DNA from: Clostridia bacterium
GTDB taxonomy: Bacteria > Bacillota > Clostridia > Peptostreptococcales > Anaerovoracaceae
Length of the DNA stretch: 19,158 bases
Reading direction: 5' to 3'
Assembly: GCA_900754795.1 (NCBI GenBank)
Contig: CAAEEA010000010.1
Location: 1 to 19,158, forward strand
Shown piece after piece: positions 1 to 4,890 of this stretch. The number at the start of each line of letters is the position of its first letter. Positions within the stretch are counted from its first letter, which is position 1. A program made the position numbers and the translations under genes. The notes below the pieces were generated by a model. That model was not told where the DNA came from. It did not search any database and worked only from the letters and a program-made list of their open reading frames with translations.

Positions 1-47
1 AAAATCAAGGGTTGATTTTCCCGGAGAGTATCTGCTCTCCGGGTTTT
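1..47 (+). repeat. 47-bp direct repeat, copy 1 (dyad plus intrinsic terminator)
   Basis: This stretch is identical, base for base, to 2888-2934. It contains an 8-bp dyad (1-8 with 12-19, 3-nt loop) followed directly by a 9-bp GC-rich stem (20-28 with 35-43, 6-nt loop) and TTTT at 44-47. The second hairpin reads as a rho-independent terminator on the + strand, presumably for a gene left of the window. Because the copy begins at base 1, the repeat may be longer than 47 bp. Confidence 0.85.
20..47 (+). terminator. Intrinsic terminator in repeat copy 1
   Basis: A perfect 9-bp stem CCCGGAGAG/CTCTCCGGG with loop TATCTG is followed by TTTT. The U-run is on the + strand, so it would stop transcription entering from the left edge. 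Confidence 0.75.
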
Positions 48-70
48 CTTCTCTGCTAATTCGTGTCCGT

Positions 71-232
71 CTATGAGTTCATTACGTGAAGTATTCTTGC
101 CCTGAAGTTTTCAAAGTTACGCATACCATAGGCGTTTAGCTTTATCACCTTTGTCCGGCTGTCTTTTTCTAAGTTTGTAACGATTGCATCTTCCATTCCG
201 ATGAGAGAAGCTGTATAATTATAATTGAGCAT
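71..232 (-). CDS. Small ORF (53 aa) with ISL3-type transposase C-terminal tail
   Basis: This short ORF starts at ATG 232-230, with an AGGAGGT ribosome site 7 nt upstream, and ends with TAG at 71-73. The C-terminal half contains KVIKLNAYGMRNFENFRARI, which closely resembles the end of ISL3-family transposases (pattern KVIKR-AYGYRNF-NFR-RI). The DDE catalytic core is absent, so it cannot transpose by itself. It is either a transposase remnant that happens to retain or capture start signals, or a small co-opted protein. A plausible promoter (268-296) lies just upstream. The family match is from memory of the motif; its expression is inference. Confidence 0.55.
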   Translation of the reverse strand: MLNYNYTASLIGMEDAIVTNLEKDSRTKVIKLNAYGMRNFENFRARILHVMNS

Positions 233-267
233 TGTGCAAACCTCCTATGTTGAGATTGGACACCTTT

Positions 268-296
268 ATTGTAGCTGAGTTTGTATCAATGCTCAA
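268..296 (-). promoter_or_regulatory. Sigma-A-like promoter for the 53-aa ORF
   Basis: On the - strand, TTGAGC (291-296) and TACAAT (268-273) are separated by 17 nt. The -35 box lies inside a 12-bp sequence (287-298) that recurs inverted at 223-234 over the start codon of the 53-aa ORF. Confidence 0.5.
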
Positions 297-352
297 TTTT
301 TCTTATTAAAGAACGTCTTCACCACTCCTTTACAGTTTTATTATAATTATAG

Positions 353-862
353 TTATCTTCTTTTATATGTCAAAACAATTCCTATAATAGCGCCAATAAG
401 CACAAGTGGAGCAATTCTAACAAATATCCAACTGATTCCGTGAAGGATAGTACCGGTAACCGCTAATTCTGGATCATTATAATCCCAAGTCATAAATTCG
501 TTACAAGTCAGTGCTATCACAATAAAGCCCAATACAATGAATAAACATATACCCCATAAAAAGCAGCGAATCATTTTGATCTTTGTTTTATTTCTTTTAG
601 CGAGTTGAAGATTGATGACTTCTAATTTTTCAGAAAGAACATTTAAGTCATCATTTTTATTTTCAACTATCTCTTCTCCTAATAAAGCGTTAACTGAAGT
701 ATCTAACTCTTCAGCTAAGTGAATAAGCATACTGGCATCTGGTACAGATAGATTTTGTTCCCATTTAGATATCGTTTGTCTTACAACATTTAATTTGATT
801 GATAGTTCTTCTTGTGAGAGTCCTTTTGCTTTTCTAAGAGTTTTAATATTCTTGCTTAACAT
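353..862 (-). CDS. XRE-family HTH regulator with C-terminal membrane segments
   Basis: This is a 169-aa protein. Residues 5-60 form a classical XRE/Cro-type helix-turn-helix (IKTLRKAKGLSQEELSIKL, then VVRQTISKWE). A charged linker follows, then two hydrophobic segments at about 98-120 and 147-165, ending in a positive KRR. That architecture, HTH plus two membrane helices, is common in small clostridial regulators that sit at the membrane and repress their own or a neighbouring gene. The ATG at 862-860 has AGGAGGTT upstream. AT content is higher than in the genes after 3000, fitting an acquired segment. It may regulate itself, since a dyad overlaps its putative -35 box. No partner toxin or transporter is directly adjacent, so its target is unknown. 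Confidence 0.85.
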   Translation of the reverse strand: MLSKNIKTLRKAKGLSQEELSIKLNVVRQTISKWEQNLSVPDASMLIHLAEELDTSVNALLGEEIVENKNDDLNVLSEKLEVINLQLAKRNKTKIKMIRCFLWGICLFIVLGFIVIALTCNEFMTWDYNDPELAVTGTILHGISWIFVRIAPLVLIGAIIGIVLTYKRR

Positions 863-895
863 AACTTAAACCTCCTTGTTTTACAAGCTCATTAA

Positions 896-924
896 ATACT
901 AAAACTGCCGTTGCTACAAGCAAC
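896..924 (-). promoter_or_regulatory. Possible promoter and overlapping dyad upstream of the XRE gene
   Basis: On the - strand TTGCTT (918-923) and TAGTAT (896-901) are 16 nt apart. A perfect 6-bp inverted repeat GTTGCT/AGCAAC (910-915 and 919-924, 3-nt spacer) overlaps the -35 box, as expected for an autoregulatory HTH operator. The boxes are imperfect, so this is tentative. Confidence 0.4.
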
Positions 925-983
925 ACAAGTTAACATTGAGCCATATCGCAAATACGAATCCCACATTGTTTCTGCTGTCTGTA

Positions 984-1073
984 TCTAAAATAAGAGATAT
1001 TCCTCTATCACAAATTGATGACTTCCCAGATCATCCGTTTAAGGTATGCGCTCATTTTATTCCTCCCGATTAA
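984..1073 (+). pseudogene. ParB-like N-terminal remnant
   Basis: Reading + in the frame of 987, the segment encodes IRDIPLSQIDDFPDHPFKV. This is a near-canonical start of the ParB/Noc nuclease-like domain found in plasmid and conjugative-element ParB proteins. The similarity ends near 1046. The frame then runs into unrelated residues and stops at TAA 1071-1073, right where the abiEii gene ends on the other strand. There is no start codon or ribosome site at the expected place. I read it as the stub of a conjugative-element parB gene cut by insertion or deletion of the abiE segment. Confidence 0.6.
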
Positions 1074-1966
1074 AGCCATTCGCCGTCGGCAGCAGACCAA
1101 CGCTCGGCAAATGTTATATTTTCCACTGCCGCCGTAAACGGCTGTTCAAGAAAAATCCTTATTGTTTTCAGGACAGTACTGTAATCATCCGTCTTGGTAT
1201 TGATCTTGCGGACAAAGGCTTTCCATTTCTTCTGCATGGCAGCATCATCGGCAAAGCTCATGACCTGCTTGAATTGCTCAACGGTAAAATGATGTTCGCG
1301 GTTATCAAATGTTTTTCGGAGCGCTTCAGTAAGCACTCTACCTTCAAAATCAAACTTGTTGGCGATGTAATAAAGATCATAGTAGTCCTTCATTCGGCTG
1401 GAAAACTCCATCAGGCTCAAAATAGCGTCGAGTTTCTCTGCAACGGTGGTTTCAAGCGAGTAGGTATTTACCGTTGGTGATTCAAAATCTGGAAGCTGCG
1501 TTGGTATCTGGCGCTTTTCCTGTTTCGGAACAATGACATCTCCAACACCGAAGTCAATACTGAACGGTGTTTTGGTGTTTTTAATGCGGGCGACCACCGA
1601 TGCGCCGATTCCTGCATATTTTTTGGCAACGGCGATAGGAGCAACATCTTTAATCTCAAAAGTGATAAAGTCGTTTCCGGTAGGTGTTGCAATAATTTCC
1701 TCCAACACGGTTTTTAACTGCTCCGGCGTGTTTGGTACTTGCCGAAGCAAAAAGTCCACATCCACCGTTACCCGGCTGTCAAAGTCAGTCAAGGAATAAA
1801 GAAACAGCCCGCCTTTCAACACAAGATTTTCAGCATATTTGGATTTCTCCAAACGGCGGAGAAATTCTTCCTGACAAAAAAGCTGCAAGCAGAGCTGATA
1901 ACTCCTGCCGCTTTCAGAAGCTTTATTTTTCAGCCGTGCAAGCACGGAAGCAGTAATATCAGCCAT
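1070..1966 (-). CDS. abiEii: Type IV toxin-antitoxin toxin, AbiEii nucleotidyltransferase
   Basis: This 298-aa protein has the usual length of the AbiEii/AbiGii family (DUF1814). Visible motifs are K51-G52-G53 in LVLKGGLFLYSL, the metal-binding D69-x-D71 in VDVDF, E177-K178 in TTVAEKLDAI, and K193...YD-LY in KDYYDLYYI. Together these make up the four conserved motifs of the DNA polymerase beta-like nucleotidyltransferase fold. AbiEii proteins are bacteriostatic toxins; relatives have been shown to transfer nucleotides onto tRNA acceptor ends. The start ATG (1966-1964) lies inside the end of the antitoxin gene (8-nt overlap), so the two are translationally coupled. All motifs are intact, so the toxin is probably active. 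The general role is phage defence or stabilisation of a mobile element. Confidence 0.92.
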   Translation of the reverse strand: MADITASVLARLKNKASESGRSYQLCLQLFCQEEFLRRLEKSKYAENLVLKGGLFLYSLTDFDSRVTVDVDFLLRQVPNTPEQLKTVLEEIIATPTGNDFITFEIKDVAPIAVAKKYAGIGASVVARIKNTKTPFSIDFGVGDVIVPKQEKRQIPTQLPDFESPTVNTYSLETTVAEKLDAILSLMEFSSRMKDYYDLYYIANKFDFEGRVLTEALRKTFDNREHHFTVEQFKQVMSFADDAAMQKKWKAFVRKINTKTDDYSTVLKTIRIFLEQPFTAAVENITFAERWSAADGEWL

Positions 1967-2564
1967 TCAGCAGCACCTCCATCACATCCATCAATTTTTT
2001 ATAAACCCGCATTTTCTTTGCGTAACTGGAAAGATTGCGCAGGTTTTTCTTTTTATCGGCAGCATAGGCATTGAGCGCCTTATTAAACATTTCGTTGTCC
2101 AGTTTTGTGCGGTATTTGAAACAGTCGCAAATGGTGCGTTCCCGATCATAAACAGCAAGCTGCACTCCATTAAAATCCCCGCTTGTTTTTCCGATTTCAA
2201 ACAGGGCAGGCTGTACAAAATATACCCTTGTCGCCAAAGAATCGATATGCAGCCTTGTCCGTGAGAAGGTACGTGGGACGGCAATTGACCATTGCCGGGG
2301 CGAAAAGTCACTGTAGCCGTAATAAAACAGCGCCGATTCCACGCATACGATGCTTTCGGGAAGGAGAGAGGCAAGTACCTGTTCTTCCTTTATATCTTCC
2401 TGCTCGGAGAGCTGATAATAGCCATGTTTTATGCGCTCAAGATAACCCTCTTTGCATAGATTGGCTACATCATAGTTGGTAAGTCCTTCGGCGACAAAAT
2501 CAGAGGTTTTTGCAATACCGTCGTTGTCATTTATTATGTTTTTTATGGTTTCCTTTTTGTCCAC
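1959..2564 (-). CDS. abiEi: Type IV antitoxin, AbiEi transcriptional regulator
   Basis: This 201-aa protein matches the AbiEi antitoxin layout. Residues about 1-50 form a winged helix (TIKNIINDNDGIAKTSDF, then GYLERIKHGYYQL), followed by the C-terminal antitoxin domain with PESIVCVESALFYYGYSDF and ERTICDCFKYR. AbiEi neutralises AbiEii without a stable toxin-antitoxin complex and represses its own promoter. The start is GTG at 2564-2562: the codon just before it in frame is a TAG stop, and there is no in-frame ATG near the N-terminus. The ribosome site is weak. Its stop codon overlaps the toxin start (ATGGCTGA shared). A strong promoter and an inverted repeat sit just upstream. Confidence 0.92.
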   Translation of the reverse strand: MDKKETIKNIINDNDGIAKTSDFVAEGLTNYDVANLCKEGYLERIKHGYYQLSEQEDIKEEQVLASLLPESIVCVESALFYYGYSDFSPRQWSIAVPRTFSRTRLHIDSLATRVYFVQPALFEIGKTSGDFNGVQLAVYDRERTICDCFKYRTKLDNEMFNKALNAYAADKKKNLRNLSSYAKKMRVYKKLMDVMEVLLNG

Positions 2565-2583
2565 CTATTCACCAACTTTCAAG

Positions 2584-2605
2584 ACACAGCTTATTGATGC
2601 TGTGT
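2584..2605. promoter_or_regulatory. Candidate AbiEi operator
   Basis: A perfect 7-bp inverted repeat ACACAGC (2584-2590) and GCTGTGT (2599-2605) has an 8-nt spacer. It starts just after the transcription start predicted from the abiE promoter (near 2608). AbiEi antitoxins are known to bind inverted repeats at their own promoter. Only one such repeat is visible here. In the mRNA it would also form a leader hairpin about 20 nt before the GTG start. Confidence 0.5.
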
Positions 2606-2614
2606 TCGGAAAAT

Positions 2615-2643
2615 ATTATACCATAGAAGCCTCCTGATATCAA
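2615..2643 (-). promoter_or_regulatory. abiE operon promoter
   Basis: On the - strand TTGATA (2638-2643), a 17-nt spacer and a perfect TATAAT (2615-2620) give a strong sigma-A promoter. Predicted transcription starts about 44 nt before the abiEi GTG codon. Confidence 0.75.
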
Positions 2644-2887
2644 CAATTTTTGAAACACAGATATAAGATATTGTGAAATTAAAATTTGAAATTTTATTAC
2701 AGTATAACTTGAAAACTGCTGCAATATCTTCGGCGAAGATGGTATTGCTCCACGCTAAGGAAGGCAAGTGTTATCAACCCCGATAACAAACTGATAACAT
2801 TAGCCCGAGAGAATAATCTCTAAGCAAAATTGATTAGGCTTTGTCGAGTGGGAATAGCCACCCCACATCAAATATAACAGAACACAC
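2644..2887. other. Gene-poor segment with coding scrap and folded RNA-like structures
   Basis: No intact gene is seen. In the + frame ending at TAA 2821-2823 the sequence reads VINPDNKLITLARENNL before the stop, which looks like the end of a real protein I cannot name. The same stretch contains a hairpin at 2721-2748 (GCAATATCTTC loop GAAGA..TATTGC, with a bulge), a small AGAGA/TCTCT hairpin at 2808-2821, and a nested structure at 2830-2871 described separately. It probably belongs to the 3' end of an older mobile-element gene. Confidence 0.4.
2830..2871 (+). ncRNA. Possible pseudoknot-forming RNA element
   Basis: TTGAT (2830-2834) pairs with ATCAA (2867-2871), enclosing GTGGG (2848-2852) paired with CCCAC (2862-2866). 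The loop of that inner hairpin contains AGCC (2856-2859), complementary to GGCT (2837-2840), so an H-type pseudoknot can form. The outer and inner stems abut on the 3' side. It stands 16 nt before repeat copy 2, which supplies a terminator. The complementarities are seen directly; that it is a functional RNA is inference. Confidence 0.35.
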
Positions 2888-2934
2888 AAAATCAAGGGTT
2901 GATTTTCCCGGAGAGTATCTGCTCTCCGGGTTTT
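2888..2934 (+). repeat. 47-bp direct repeat, copy 2 (dyad plus intrinsic terminator)
   Basis: Identical to 1-47: dyad 2888-2906 and terminator stem 2907-2930, followed by TTTTT (2931-2935). Similarity stops sharply on both sides: the base after the repeat is T here and C in copy 1. The two copies frame 2840 bp containing the XRE, abiE and remnant genes. Confidence 0.85.
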
Positions 2935-2935
2935 T
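2907..2935 (+). terminator. Intrinsic terminator in repeat copy 2
   Basis: The 9-bp CCCGGAGAG/CTCTCCGGG stem with a 6-nt loop is followed by TTTTT on the + strand. It would terminate + strand transcription leaving the 2644-2887 segment. Confidence 0.75.
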
Positions 2936-2998
2936 CTGTCTTCCGGTATGACAGCTTTAACAGATTCAGCTCGTTTCCCGTAGATGTAAGAGCATATC

Positions 2999-3027
2999 TT
3001 GTTTTATGCCGCTGTAAAAGATATAAT
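2999..3027 (+). promoter_or_regulatory. Promoter of the decayed LuxR-type gene
   Basis: TTGTTT (2999-3004), a 17-nt spacer and a perfect TATAAT (3022-3027). It is followed by GGAGG at 3054-3058 and ATG at 3065, so the expression signals outlived the reading frame. Confidence 0.65.
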
Positions 3028-3064
3028 AAACTCATGACAGCAGACAAATACACGGAGGCATAAT

Positions 3065-4008
3065 ATGGAATACATTACGGCACAGGAAGCGGCTCGCAAA
3101 TAGGGAATCTCTGTCAGGCTGGTACAGAAATACTGCGCCGAAGCCGGATCAGAGGCGTAGTAAAATTCGGACAGTCATGGGGAATACCGGAAAACGCCGT
3201 TAAGCCATCGGATCCCCGCGGAAAGAAAGAAAAAAACCAAGGAACGGCGGCGGGAGGAGAACTGTTCAGCGGTTTAATGCCGCTGATGAACTCAGCCTTT
3301 GAGCCGGGACACTGTCTTGAAGTCATAGAGGCCATGGAAGACGGATCCGAAAAGGACATTGCCATGGCGGAATATTATTATTTCAGCGGGCAGCCTGAAC
3401 AGGCCGTTGAAGCAGCGGAAGTGTATCTCACATCTCCCGACACCGGCGCGCGCCTTTCCGCGTGTCTGATTTATGCCTATGCGAATCTGTCCGCGGGCAA
3501 TATTCAGCATGCCCGCCATGCTCTTGACGAAATCCGGAACACTCTGGCGGCAGGAGAAGAAAAAAACGCTTGCGTTCACGCCATTGAGGCTTTTGTTACA
3601 TTCGTCTCATCTGTTCTGCTGCATCTTCCTCTGCCGGACAGTATACCGCCGACAGAAGCATTTTTATCGGATCTGCCGCCGGGTGTGAGAGCTTTCGCGC
3701 TGTACACAATGGCGCATTATCTTTACCTGAAAGAGGAATACGGCAAAAGCGCGGGCATCGCAGAAGCTACACTTGCCATGGGCGCTGATAAATATCCCAT
3801 ACCGGCGATTTATCTTCACCTGGTGGCTGTAATGGATTATATGGGCATGAAAAACGCCGGCATGCTCGCGGCAAGGGGCTGGACCAATCAGGAAATTGCC
3901 GAACACATGAACATTTCGCCTAATACCGTTAAACAGTATATATCCGCCGTACTGCAAAAATTAGGTATACACCAGCGCAGGGAACTTAAAAAATATATGC
4001 TAAAATAG
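3065..4008 (+). pseudogene. Decayed LuxR-type regulator with N-terminal HTH
   Basis: The original start is ATG 3065 with GGAGG 6 nt upstream. Codon 13 is TAG (3101-3103), where a tryptophan is expected in AARK-W-GIS. A 1-nt deletion near 3143 (GAA GC CGG for E-G-R) then shifts the frame. With both repaired, the N-terminus reads as an excisionase-like HTH (ITAQEAARK, GISVRLVQKYCAEGRIRG) followed by an alpha-helical repeat region. The C-terminus is a LuxR-type HTH (LAARGWTNQEIAEHMNIS, NTVKQYISAVLQKLGI). The join MDYMGMKN-AGMLAARGW lacks the long linker I would expect before the HTH, suggesting an internal deletion as well. The repaired product would be about 314 aa. The remaining open frame (first ATG 3277) could give a protein without the N-terminal domain, but has no visible ribosome site. 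Confidence 0.8.
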
Positions 4009-4081
4009 ATAACGATCATACAGCTGAGATGAAGTCCTACGCTAATGAAGCCGTTTATAACCGTACAAGCCGACTGAAATA

Positions 4082-4110
4082 TTGATGACCGACCGCCCGG
4101 ATGGTATAAT
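4082..4110 (+). promoter_or_regulatory. Promoter of the LysE-family exporter gene
   Basis: TTGATG (4082-4087), 17 nt and TATAAT (4105-4110). The start codon lies 36 nt downstream with AAGGAG in between. Confidence 0.65.
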
Positions 4111-4145
4111 GTTTACAGCAACTGTGATAGCGACAAGGAGAGCGT

Positions 4146-4730
4146 ATGTTTAACTGGTTTTCTTTTCTTACATATGTGGTTATAACCGCGGCAACGCCGG
4201 GACCCAATAACATAATGTCGATGTCAAACGGGATACGCAAGGGGTTCAAAAAAGCGCTGCCTTTTAATTTTGGCGTGCTGACGGGATTTTCGGCGGTGAT
4301 GCTCCTTTGTACGGCGTTTTGCGGAATGCTTTCGACGCTCATACCCAGGATAAAAATGCCCATGCTGATAGCGGGCGCCCTCTATATGCTCTGGCTGGCG
4401 TGGAAAACATTTAAAAGCAGCGGTGAGATCGGAGAAGATCATTCAGGAGACGGGTTTGCCGCCGGTCTTCTGCTGCAATTCGTCAATGTAAAGATCTATA
4501 TTTACGGCATTGTCTCCATGGAGGCATATATACTGCCGTTTCATCAGGAAAATGCCGGCGTTCTCGCGGCGTTCGCGCTGTTTTTGGCCTTTACAGGATT
4601 CTTTTTTACTCTTTGCTGGTCGGCGTTCGGTTCAGCGTTCAGGTGGCTGTTTTTCAGACACGCGAAAGCAGTCAACACGATCATGGCTATGCTTCTGGTG
4701 TATTGCGCGGCATCGCTTTTTATCGCGTAA
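4146..4730 (+). CDS. LysE/RhtB-family amino acid exporter
   Basis: This 194-aa integral membrane protein has about six hydrophobic segments. The family hallmark T-P-G-P-N-N is at residues 17-22, directly after the first membrane helix, followed by the conserved G-x-R-x-G-x-K basic loop (NGIRKGFKK). LysE/RhtB proteins export amino acids such as lysine, arginine, threonine or homoserine lactone by proton antiport. The substrate cannot be read from sequence. The ATG at 4146 has AAGGAG 5 nt upstream and its own promoter. It follows the decayed LuxR-type regulator in the same direction, so it may have lost a former regulator; that link is only positional. Confidence 0.88.
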   Translation: MFNWFSFLTYVVITAATPGPNNIMSMSNGIRKGFKKALPFNFGVLTGFSAVMLLCTAFCGMLSTLIPRIKMPMLIAGALYMLWLAWKTFKSSGEIGEDHSGDGFAAGLLLQFVNVKIYIYGIVSMEAYILPFHQENAGVLAAFALFLAFTGFFFTLCWSAFGSAFRWLFFRHAKAVNTIMAMLLVYCAASLFIA

Positions 4731-4767
4731 CCGGGGCGTAAAAACGCGGGTGATATAAAGATTTTGC

Positions 4768-4796
4768 TTGCATTTTCTGATGTTAACCTGTATAAT
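4768..4796 (+). promoter_or_regulatory. Promoter of the DUF975-CmpB gene
   Basis: TTGCAT (4768-4773), 17 nt and a perfect TATAAT (4791-4796). Transcription should begin near 4803, which rules out the in-frame TTG/ATG codons at 4768-4797 as translation starts. Confidence 0.7.
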
Positions 4797-4854
4797 GCCA
4801 TCGTATGTTTTTGAAGCAATATCAACTGATTATATAAAGCAACGGAGGAACAAA

Positions 4855-4872
4855 CCGGCTGTCATAAGCCGG
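4855..4872 (+). promoter_or_regulatory. Leader hairpin between GGAGG and the DUF975-CmpB start
   Basis: CCGGCT (4855-4860) and AGCCGG (4867-4872) form a perfect 6-bp stem with a 6-nt loop in the 5' leader. It separates the only good Shine-Dalgarno sequence (4844-4848) from ATG 4891. Folding would shorten the distance, but not to the usual 5-10 nt. Confidence 0.4.
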
Positions 4873-4890
4873 AAGAAAGACGCAGCGCAT

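Noticed and set aside
1046..1480. 144-codon + strand open frame opposite abiEii
   Set aside because: AbiEii motifs are complete on the other strand. This frame has no family resemblance and starts within the ParB scrap in a different frame.
2644..2934. IS200/IS605 right end with TnpB guide RNA
   Set aside because: The pseudoknot-like fold is suggestive, but there is no tnpB or iscB coding sequence and the adjoining protein tail does not resemble TnpB; kept only as one hypothesis.
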